From Cladopsammia gracilis (lineage: Eukaryota; Cnidaria; Anthozoa; Scleractinia; Dendrophylliidae), in the NCBI GenBank assembly GCA_022457155.1, contig JAJGOT010000315.1, positions 438,501 to 502,500 of the forward strand: 64,000 nucleotides of DNA. The letters run 5' to 3'. The translations under genes were made by a program, and so were the position numbers. This document shows, in pieces, positions 55,793-64,000 of this stretch (the stretch's first letter is position 1; each line of letters starts with the position of its first letter). Below the pieces are notes generated by a model that saw only the letters and a program-made list of their open reading frames with translations, ran no database searches and was not told the DNA's origin.

Positions 55793-56176
55793 TTAACCCG
55801 CTTCCTCCACCGTTCTTCTGACGAACTGGAACAAAAAGCTTTGAATCCTCGTTGTAATGAATCCACCGAACTTGAATTCGATGTTCTTTATCAGTCTTTC
55901 TTTTTTCCCCTTTGGTTGACCTCTGATGCGTTCGAGCAGTCCAGACAGTCGGTTTACCGTACGCTGGTTTGAATTGGACGGTGCATTAGTACTCGGAGCG
56001 GGTGCACTAGCACTCGGAGCAGTAAATTCGACGTGTTCATTGCTGTTCTGACCCTGACGCCTGATTTCCTCTCGCACAGTTTGCCTTATTATAGCATCCA
56101 TTGGTAAAATAGTGAAAAACAATCGAGCTCGAAAAGACAAACACGACTTTCTTTCAAAATGGCGGGAGGAAAACAC
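55793..56176 (-). pseudogene. Captured coding exon, right arm copy (frameshifted)
   Basis: Inverted copy of 53928-54310. It lacks 4 bp in the KERLI codon region (near 55893), so the WIHYNED block is out of frame, and differs by S/F in the VE(S/F)TAPS segment. The other arm keeps the frame open. Confidence 0.55.
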
Positions 56177-56453
56177 ATTTCCAGGAGAATCTTTGTCCCG
56201 TATGTTCAGTCCCAGTCTCTTTCGTCCAAACAGAAAATCACAACTGAACTGTTTGAAAAATCACAACTGAACTGCGTGAGAATCACAACTGAACTGTGAA
56301 AAATCACAACTGAACTGCGTGAGAAATCACAACTGAACTGTGAAAAATCATAACTGAACTGCGTGAGAAATCACAACTGAACTGTGAAAAATCACAACTG
56401 AACTGTCAAAAATCACAACTGAACTGTGAGCCTTCTGGGCCATCGTATTTTGC

Positions 56454-57094
56454 TAAGATTTTGTGCATTAAAATGTCTACATTTTACAAACATTTTATGT
56501 ACTTTACATTAACATTTTGTGTAGTTTTTTTGTATACATTTTACAGACATTTCATGCACTTTTTTCGCTCACTTTTTAATGCTTAATTTACAGAGAAAAC
56601 GTGAACATTTTGCTAAGATTTTGTGCATTAAAATATCTACATTTTACAAACATTTTATGTACTTTACATTAACATTTTGTGTAGTTTTTTTGTATCCATT
56701 TTACAGACATTTCACATACATTTCGTGCAATTTTTTTCGCTCATTTTTTTACAGAGATAACATGGAGATTTTATGTTTACGGGTTTACAGAGATTGTTTT
56801 CTCGTGTAATTTTTACAGAGAAAGTAAAGAGATTTTACAGACATTTGTTGTTTGTCGCATAAAATCTCTGTAAATTCTACATCAAATTCACAGAGATTTT
56901 AGCAAGATTATATACACATTTTATGCGATCTTAGCGGAGAAAATGTGTTAAAATTTACAGACTTTTTACGGAGTTATAAAAACTCTGTGAATGCGCGCAT
57001 TTACAGAGTTCTTAATTTACAAAGGAAATCTAGACATTTTACAGAGATTTAACCAACTTTTGTGAAGTCTGTAAATGGTTCAAGTTTTCCAGTG
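56454..57094. repeat. Right subterminal array of the CACTG element
   Basis: Dense variants of TTTTACAGA(G/C)ATTTTAT and AACATTTTGTG, including a direct repeat of about 145 bp (56450-56595 against 56608-56750). Same motif family as 42690-43910, in mostly opposite orientation. Confidence 0.75.
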
Positions 57095-57730
57095 CTTTAG
57101 TCAAAAAACCATTAACTATAATTTTCATATTATTTTGCTTGACAGTATAATGTAGATATTCAGCAAGATACCAGTTTCATTGGTAATATTTATATAATCT
57201 AGAGGGTCACGCAAGAGAAATAAATTCTCAAAAATCGTCCTACCTGGGAAGGAACAAGTTTGACCTTCTTGAAATAATCGAGGGTAACACTTTTGAAAGT
57301 CTGTTTGTAAGAGCTTTTGAACAAATTTTGTAATGAACATTGAGTAGCGAAATGGCCGGGCCACCCATTTTTGAGGTTTTTCTTATCATCTTTCTTGTAA
57401 AGTAATCTAGTCACGCTTCCTTGCATTGAATCACTGAGAGAATTATTTTCCAAACTAAATTTATAATTTCGAACAGAATAGGGCCTAAAAGCTCCCAGAA
57501 TTTAGCGTAAAATTCTTGAGGTAATCCGTCTGAACCGGGGGTTTTCCCTGAAGAAAGTCCACGCATTGCGTGGGTAATTTCAGCCAAAGATAAAAATCCT
57601 TCGCAGGATAAAATTTCGCTCTCACTTAATCTGTTTTCAAGTTTGTTCAAAAATTCGGTTTGGACTGTTAAATTAACAGGTTCTTGCAAGTACAAATTAC
57701 GGTAAAAATCGAAATGAGCCGGAGAAAAGG
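57095..57730 (-). pseudogene. L1-like RT fragment, upstream half of the split copy
   Basis: Minus-strand pieces, with frameshifts, follow L1 RT order: EITHAMRGLSSGKTPGSDG, LPQEFYAKFWELLGP, LLYKKDDKKNLKN, SFPGRTIFENLFLL, DYINITNETGILL, and at the boundary a MKIIVNGFLTK piece. The RT continues at 42681 on the far side of the 14.4-kb element. Degenerate, not functional. Confidence 0.7.
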
Positions 57731-57734
57731 AACA

Positions 57735-58230
57735 AGCCTTTAACTAAGGTGAAACTTAATTAAGGTGAAAGGTCGGAAGCACAAGAATTAAGATTGACGA
57801 CCGGGCTATTTTCAATTTTAGCAATTCTCAAAAAAAACAGTATTACCCGACAGTCTACACAGTACATTTAGAACGTAGAAAAGTTCACAAAAACAACTTT
57901 TCTCTGTCCAGAATAACTAGTACGACTACTTTCCGAATAAAATACAGTTTTTGTTTGTCAAAAATTGCCCGAGAAACTGATTTGGAAATCAAAATTGCAA
58001 AAATACACAAACATGTTTGACAAGGCGACGCGAGTAGAGACAGAAAATCTAAGTCTTGTTTTGTTTACATAAAATCGCTTTTCAATCTATGTAATGAATG
58101 AACAAACACATAAAAATGGACAACACAATCTTCTTTCGAAAAATTTTATTCAAATCTCCATAAGTTTATGTTTAAAAGCAAAACGCGAACCATTAAGAGC
58201 TCATGATTCGAGGCCGAGATGTCTCCGACA
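57735..58230 (+). repeat. Family A repeat, copy 3 (partial)
   Basis: Begins with the AACTAAGGTGAAACTTAA block directly after the L1 fragment and follows copy 1 to GCAAAACGCGAACCATTAA, where it stops. Confidence 0.7.
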
Positions 58231-58315
58231 CAGAGAACCCGCGCGTTTATTAAGAACAAGAGGCTGCAAGCAGCCTATACTCATGCGCATGGGTAAGAAA
58301 GTTTTATAATACAGT

Positions 58316-58318
<3 letters not shown>

Positions 58319-58374
<56 letters not shown>
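58319..58374. repeat. (TA)n microsatellite
   Basis: About 28 TA units, followed at 58384-58440 by a GATGATAAGAAGAAGAA purine-rich satellite. Confidence 0.9.
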
Positions 58375-58377
<3 letters not shown>

Positions 58378-58440
58378 ATGATAAGAAGATGTTAAGAAGA
58401 TGATGAAGATGATAAGAAGAAGAAGAAGATGATAAGAAGA

Positions 58441-60599
58441 TGTCCGACATGGAGAAGAGTTTATCCTTTCATTCAGTCATCGTTCCTGCAAACCATGTCG
58501 TTTACTATTGAATGTTTTGTAAATGAAGGCTGTACCACAATGAAGCCAATGATTCTTCTACGTCTTATATATACCTAACGTGAACATTAGTTGTGTAAGT
58601 AGGGTTGTAGGAGACGCTGTCGTGACACTTCAGTAACGCTGTTTTACCGGAAGTGAAAGTAGCCGGAAGTCACTAAACAGGAAGTGTAAATGGCAAAGCT
58701 ATGAACCGGAAGTGCACAATTTAAAATATGCATGCATAAATTTGCATGCAAAATCGTGACACCAAAAAAAAAATAAAAATAAGAAGAAAAACCGAGGCCA
58801 TTTTATAACTCATGCCGCTACGCGCATGAGTAACAAGACGCTGTGGGAGCGTATACTTGGGCGTCGTTGTATTAGGCATATTGGAGAATAATTGTCTTGG
58901 GAATCTGCATGCACGTTATTTCACGGTTTGATGATAGGGAGTATTCGGATAGTGTGAGCAGTCTAACAAAGAAGCGCGTTAACCGTCTAAGACAAGAAGA
59001 CACAGTACACTTAGCGTGCGAGATCGCACGCAAATTATTAAAGTAGCGTGTCCACTGTGTCAAAAGACGAGTACATACTGAAAAATACAAATCGATGCCT
59101 ACTTTGTACTTACCGTTGAAAAAAAAACGCCGTATGTCAGAGTTTCCCGATGGTTGTTATTGGTTTTAGCTAAATCTTGTAACTAGCTGGTCTGTGTTTC
59201 CGACACTTTTGAAGTGAATGCAAATGTAGCCGCAAAGTGGCTTTTCGAAGCCATGATGTAATTGCCTGGTCCGGCCCGAGGTCAAAACAACTTTTCCAGT
59301 TGAAAGTTTTGCTGGAAGTATTCCCGCCGTTATTGTAATAAAGTTTGAATGAAACATAAATTTAATCAAAGTTAACGATAGAAGTGATAATTTAGGAGGA
59401 GAGAAACAAATTTAGCCCTTTGAAATATATTTTTTCAGTTGAGGTAAAAATGTTGCAATTTGCATATATATAATGTGAAAGTAATTTGAAACCTTTCCAG
59501 TGACGCATAACGCAGCTGTTTCATAAAACATCTCGCAATCAGACACACGAAAATATATCCAGTTTTTATTCCTCTGTATCCGAAACACAGAAAAGAAAAT
59601 TAAATGAAAAAGTGATCGCTTTAAGGTTATTTTCGCCCGAGAAACTAACTAGCTAGCGGAAGCAAAACTCGCAAGAAACGTCTCGCAAGACACCGCGTGC
59701 ATTGTTTACATCTTCTCTCGGCGGTGAATTTTTGCACCCAAAGTTTCAGTTGGCTGTTCTGTTCCTTCAACTTCACGAAATCAAAATTAATGAAAAGCAA
59801 ACAACCGAAAGAAGTGAAATTAATTGGGATTCCTACCACGCTTATATTTCTTCCTTCGCTGTCCACTGTTCACTTCTTATTAATAAGCGCTATGTATCTA
59901 AATTATCTTCTTCATGTTCGTTTAAACATGTTTTAGCGGGTTTCCGTCATGAAGGTATCGTAGAATTAAATCGCGAGTGCCAAATACTTTCGCAGTGTCT
60001 TCTTGAGTAATTTCCTTACGCATATTGAATATGAAACTGTTAGATGCAACTGAGAAAACACACTCGCACTTTGTGACGTTCGCCTCGCATCAACAAACAG
60101 GTGTACTCCACTGCGGGTCAAACGAGAGAAATTTGCAAACGTTAATCAAAGTACTTCAAAGTTAAGGTTGTCATTTTTACTGTTTTTTAAAAGTTTCATA
60201 TATTAACAATACACTGTCAACTCACTAAACGTTTTGAAAGTTTACTAAAAAAGTTCTAAGCGTTTGAAAACTATGAACCGCAGAACTGTCGGCGCCATTT
60301 GCCAACACAATTTTGCTCAGGCACGAAGCGTTTTGATCAGTTTTCAACGATCGAAAAAAGCTCGTTATTTTGAGCCGGAAAGATGAAAAGATAGTTACAT
60401 AAACTAATTATTTTATACATCCTTGCCCACGTTTCCACTTAATACTAAATGAATCCCACCAAATAAAACGAAAAACGCCTCGGACGTGTGATCGCGGTGA
60501 AGGTTTGAACAATCCCGTCATCCCCAGAGTTGCGCAATACTGCACATTTGTGGACGACCAAACTGCATTTTAATACTTGGTCGCTACGCCCAAGTAATA
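58441..60599. other. Intergenic, no gene recognised
   Basis: Contains four (A/C)CCGGAAGT-type words (58640-58712) and otherwise unremarkable AT-rich sequence. ORFs up to about 100 codons (59700-60010) show no recognisable pattern. Confidence 0.4.
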
Positions 60600-61177
60600 A
60601 TCATAGAATAAAGTTACAAATGGACTTACGTGATGTTGTGTTTTAATCCAAATGTGCTGTTGAATAACTGAAATCAGCTTATGCCAGGATTTATAGCAGC
60701 CACAATGGTCCGATCAAATCCGTTGATACGATTTCGAACGATCGTGTTTGTTATTTTTATTGTAAATGGTCTCGCATTTCGCCGTCTGTCATTAAAGTTT
60801 AACTTGTCAGCGTCTCGCATTTCGCCGTCATACGGCATATCACGTAACCGTTTGTTATTAATTAAATTAAGAGTTTAAATTTGTAACGGTTAAGAGAGAG
60901 ACAGAGAGTGTCAATTTTCTCTTCTCCCTATTTCCAGACGTCGAAATACGACACCATGTCGCATGACGGCTGACAAGTTAAAATTTAATAACAGACGGCG
61001 AAATGCGAGACCATTTAAAAATAACAGACACGATCGTTTCGAAATCGTATCAACGGATTTGATCGGACCATTATGGCTGCAAAAATTCCCGGCATAAGCT
61101 GATTTCAGTTATTCAACAGCACATTTGGATTGAAACACAACATCACGTAAGTCCATTTGTAACTTTATTCTATGATC
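60600..61177. mobile_element. 580-bp fold-back element
   Basis: Arms about 60600-60815 and 60970-61177 are inverted repeats starting ATCATAGAATAAAGTTAC, with conserved words GACTTACGTGATGTTGTG and GGTCTCGCATTTCGCCGTC. The last of these also occurs twice within the left arm. No coding sequence. Confidence 0.65.
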
Positions 61178-61485
61178 ATTCTAAATAAACGCGTGGGTTC
61201 CCTATGTCTCCGAAGAAAGAAATCAAAACAACTGAATTTAATTGAGCGCGTTATAAACAACGCTGTGGCTATATGGCCGGTAACCGGTCAAGATTTTCAA
61301 AACACTAAATGGCCGGCAGTTCTATATTCTCAGTAAAATTCACAAAATCGAAAAATTCCAGCTAATCTAAACTATCATATGTCGATTTAGAAATGTCAAG
61401 CGATTCTAAAAAGCTTTATAGATCTCAAGTCTAGTGTTTGGTTTATGCTGGGCTCAGAAGACGAAACCATGTTTTGTGACACTTA

Positions 61486-62184
61486 GGGCGCTTTCCATTC
61501 AACCAAAAATTCCGGAAATTCCGGGTTGGGAAGCGAATGGAACGGAAATTTCCCGGAATAAAATTCCGGAATTTTGGGACAACCTCGCCAGGTTGTCCTA
61601 AAATTCCGGAAAATCGGAACAACCGGAAAATACCGTTCTGCTCGGCCCAGTTTCTCCGAGCCGGAATCGAACGCGTCCGCATAGTCAACAAGATGGCGTC
61701 TTATAATATCAGTGCTCGGCGTGTTTGTTTTTCACCAAAAGCTTACAGCTGTTACTTGAGCATGATAGCTCACGTAACATAGCTAGTACAACAGCAGAAA
61801 TGGCTACAGCTAGGACCTGGTAAGTAGCACAGAAATGCTTATAAGCTTATGTATTAAACGAATGTCATAAGTCGCGTGCACAAAGTAGTCGGCGTCTCGA
61901 TTTTGAAAAATTCCTTCGCATGTAACAGCTAGCTGCACTGAAAAAATAATATCATCGTTTTCGCTTAAAATATCGTTCGTTTTAACTTAGAGTCATCGAA
62001 CAACTTCAGAGCAAGTAAAAGAGGCAACGAGTCCGCCATTTGTTTTGCTTTGGTTTATTTTGTATTTTCGCGCGAAACTTGGAACGTGACGGCCTGGAAC
62101 AACCAACCGGAAAATGCTGTTCCATTCGCCACACGGAATACCCGGAATTTCAAACCGGAATTTTTGGTCGAATGGAAAGCGCCC
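61486..62184. mobile_element. Nested 699-bp element with TTA duplications
   Basis: GGGCGCTTTCCATTC(A/G) at the left and GAATGGAAAGCGCCC at the right, flanked by TTA (61483-61485 and 62185-62187). CCGGAA(A/T)TT words recur inside both ends. The interior has an AACAAGATGGCGTC stretch resembling a promoter-type YY1 site. Confidence 0.65.
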
Positions 62185-62228
62185 TTAGTTTTTTCAGCTC
62201 GACTACCGGTCAAGGTTTTCAAAACACT

Positions 62229-62800
62229 GAGCCCAGCGTAAACCAAACACTAGACTTGAGATCTATAAAGCATTTCAGGATCGCTTGACCTTTCTAAATC
62301 GACATATGATAGTTTAGATTAACTGGAATCTTTCGATTTTGTGAAATTTACTGAGAATATAGGACTGCCGGCCATTTAGTGTTTTGAAAACCTTGACCGG
62401 CAGTCGAGCTACATCGTTTCGTTTTCTGAGCCCAGCGTAAACCAAACACTAGACTTGAGATCTATAAAGCATTTCAGGATCGCTTGACCTTTCTAAATCG
62501 ACATATGATAGTTTAGATTAACTGGAATCTTTCGATTTTGTGAAATTTACTGAGAATATAGGACTGCCGGCCATTTAGTGTTTTGAAAACCTTGACCGGC
62601 AGTCGAGCTACATCGTTTCGTTTTCTGAGCCCAGCGTAAACCAAACACTAGACTTGAGATCTATAAAGCATTTCAGGATCGCTTGACCTTTCTAAATCGA
62701 CATATGATAGTTTATATTAGCTGGAATTCTTCGATTTTGTGAAATTTACTGAGAATATAGGACTGCCGGCCATTTAGTGTTTTGAAAACCTTGACCGGTT
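62229..62800. repeat. 199-bp tandem of the Mutator-like right TIR
   Basis: GAGCCCAGCGTAAACCAAAC begins at 62229, 62428 and 62627; units 1 and 2 are almost identical. The single inverted equivalent lies at 61263-61460, so only the right TIR was amplified. Confidence 0.85.
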
Positions 62801-63084
62801 ACCGGCCATATAGCCACAGCGTATAAACAATTTTCTCGAAAACTAGCGAGAACACAAAAAAGTCAATCACAGATTGTTATCAACATAAATTCCCATCGCG
62901 GAAAAATGTATTTTGTTTTACCTTTAAGTCCCTCCACTGCTTGGAAATTGTTTAAATCTCCGCTTCTTCAGTTCTGAAACCCGAAGTGACAAACATCTTC
63001 CCGCATTGCTCCCATCTTCGAAGCAAGATTTTATCTCTGAAAGCTCTTCTATTTCCACTATAGCGGCTTCTGAATATCCCTTAA

Positions 63085-63180
63085 TTAGTAGCGGAGCACT
63101 TGCCAGGCCGAAGGCCTGGCTGCGCAGCTCCATACTCATAGAACCTACGCCGTGATTTTTCATGGTCATGGCTAGCGGAA
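63085..63180 (-). repeat. Hairpin tail shared with 21483-21568
   Basis: Inverted copy of the tail of family A copy 1: TAGCGGAGCACTTG, the GCCAGGCC/GGCCTGGC hairpin, GCTGCGCAGC, ACTCATAGAACCTA, then TTTTTCATGGTCATGG. The window's last 17 bases repeat the CGTAGGTTCTATGAGT word, so another copy starts at the right edge. Confidence 0.7.
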
Positions 63181-64000
63181 TGTTTCGCGGGCGCGTTGTC
63201 TGCCCGCCGACGCCCGTGTTGGACAACATCCGGGATCTTAGCAATTTTGTTTTTCGCGCGGCCACACAGCCGTGAGCTCGGTAAACACTTTAGTTGTTTT
63301 CATGTGCCTAGCGGAGAATTAAACTCGTTATTTTCCTGCATTTTTTCGCGGTTTGCTACTCAAGACAGGGATACTAATTAAGGTATACTCAGAAGCCGCT
63401 TTAGTGGAAAAAGACGAGCTTTCAGGGATAAAATCTTGCTTCGAGGAACTTCGTGTATTACGTTTTTATCAATGCGGGAGATGATTTCAGAACCAGAAGC
63501 GGAGATTTGAATTTCCAAGCAAGCGAGGAACTTAAAGGTAAAACAGATTACAGTTTTCGATGAGAATTTATGTTGATATCAATCTGTGAGTGACTTGTTA
63601 TTAGTGTTATTGTTAGTTTTGGCGAATTGATTTTAAAACGTGCCTAAATTTAGTTGTATCGATCTCTTGAATTTCATCGAAGAAAGCTTGAACTCGAGCT
63701 ATAATTAGATGGTACGCGTTTTGCTTTTAAACGTAAACTAATGGAGATTTGAATAAATTTTTTCGAAAGAAGATTGTGTTGTCCATTTTTATGTGTTAGT
63801 TCATTCATTAGATAGATTGAAAAGCGATTTTATGTAAACAAAACAAGACTTGATTTTATAGTACAGTTCTATCTTCACTCGCATCGCCTTATGCAAATAT
63901 GTTTGTGTATTTTTGCAATTTTTGATTTTCAAATCAATTTCTCGGGCAATTTTTGACAAACATAAACTGTATTTTATTCGGAAGCGTAGGTTCTATGAGT
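63181..64000 (-). repeat. Family A repeat, copy 5, inverted
   Basis: Reverse-complement family A from about 63285 (TAGCGGAGAA...GCGGTTTGCTACTCAAGACA) to 63980 (GTCAAAAATTGCCCGAG region on the other strand), facing copy 4. Together the two make a large inverted structure around 63090-63290. Confidence 0.7.

Larger units (their letters stand above)
53571..56447. mobile_element. 2.9-kb palindromic element with captured exon in both arms
   Basis: Arms about 53571-54714 and 55370-56447 are inverted repeats starting TACGATGGCCCAGAAGG. TTTTGC flanks both sides (53565-53570 and 56448-56453). A related sequence at 56606-56622 reads CATTTTGCTAAG without insertion and resembles the empty site. Each arm carries an ACAGTTCAGTTGTGATTTTT tandem array, a coding-like exon and an ATTCCGG array. 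The 655-bp centre holds another small element. The arms differ in repeat number and by small indels, so they have been evolving separately. Confidence 0.65.
42682..57094. mobile_element. 14.4-kb CACTG-ended composite transposon
   Basis: The left end CACTGGAAAATTTGGACC...AGACTT (42682-42711) and the inverted right end CACTGGAAAACTTGAACC...AGACTT (57065-57094) match in 28 of 30 positions. Both are flanked by CTT (42679-42681 and 57095-57097), a 3-bp duplication. CACTA/CACTG ends with 3-bp duplications are typical of the CMC/EnSpm superfamily. The subterminal 1.2 kb on the left and 0.65 kb on the right are built from variants of TTACAGAGATTTTAT in both orientations, a plausible transposase-binding array. 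No transposase ORF is visible, so the copy is non-autonomous. Nested elements fill much of it. Confidence 0.6.
61261..62821. mobile_element. 1.56-kb Mutator-like element with 9-bp target duplication
   Basis: TATAAACAA at 61252-61260 and 62822-62830 flanks ends CGCTGTGGCTATATGGCC and GGCCATATAGCCACAGCG. TIRs extend for about 200 bp, and the right one is amplified into a three-unit 199-bp tandem. A separate element is nested near the left side. No transposase ORF. Confidence 0.75.
61183..63095 (+). repeat. Family A repeat, copy 4, interrupted
   Basis: Family A landmarks (CAACTGAATTTAA, CACAGATTG(A/T)TATCAACATA, CTTGGAAATT, AAGCGGCTTCTG equivalents) continue on both sides of the 1.56-kb Mutator-like insertion, which duplicated TATAAACAA within the repeat. 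It ends at the hairpin tail near 63090-63160. Confidence 0.6.

Overview
The window is intron-rich, AT-rich animal DNA, most likely from a cnidarian (probably an anthozoan such as a stony coral). The evidence is a Cad96Ca-like receptor tyrosine kinase with many short exons, a very high density of small terminal-inverted-repeat (TIR) elements, L1-, CR1- and Penelope-like retroelement fragments, and a multi-copy-type XPG/PIN nuclease plus CXC-domain gene. No species can be named from sequence alone.

Region 1 (1-10296) is unlike the rest. It is compact, intronless and gene-dense: the right-hand part of an integrated double-stranded DNA virus-like element. Genes in order: the end of an A32-type packaging ATPase (minus; its C-terminus lies off the window), a probable double-jelly-roll major capsid protein (minus), a coiled-coil membrane protein (plus), a large C-terminally anchored protein (minus), two tandem paralogues that look like virion proteins (plus), a glycine-rich hydrophobic protein (plus), a VLTF3-like late transcription factor (plus), a YqaJ-type exonuclease (minus, start region out of frame) and a small zinc-finger protein (minus). 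Two divergent gene pairs share perfect or near-perfect palindromic TATA-rich promoters that reach into both start codons. A cluster of GCGTGAC iterons and a GC-rich structured spacer (7160-7520) separate the virion genes from the regulatory and recombination genes. An 85-bp-arm hairpin (10085-10295) sits at the edge and appears to be the element terminus. It abuts a broken Crypton-type tyrosine recombinase gene. No DNA polymerase, integrase or adenovirus-type protease is visible, but the element is cut by the window edge. ATPase, VLTF3 and YqaJ together point towards small relatives of the nucleocytoplasmic large DNA viruses rather than a classical Polinton.

Region 2 (10297-22559) is host sequence with one convincing cellular gene: 13 exons of a receptor tyrosine kinase with SEA-like ectodomain, transmembrane segment, kinase domain and SH2-type tail motif. 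Its introns hold repeats, a Penelope-like relic and a candidate antisense small secreted ORF.

Region 3 (22560-42681) is intergenic and transposon-rich. A 4.07-kb TIR element with TTA target duplications carries the XPG/PIN-CXC gene and resembles the Academ superfamily. An L1-like fragment is interrupted by a Penelope-like insertion; a CR1-like LINE follows it, itself split by a 1.79-kb fold-back element at a TTAA site.

Region 4 (42682-57094) appears to be one 14.4-kb element with CACTG termini, inserted between adjacent RT codons of a minus-strand L1 copy. Its ends are built from variants of an ACAGAGATTTTA motif, and it holds at least five nested elements, among them a 2.9-kb palindrome carrying two inverted copies of a captured coding exon.

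Region 5 (57095-64000) holds the other half of that L1, several copies of a repeat family (here 'family A') and nested Mutator-like and fold-back elements. I see no host gene there.
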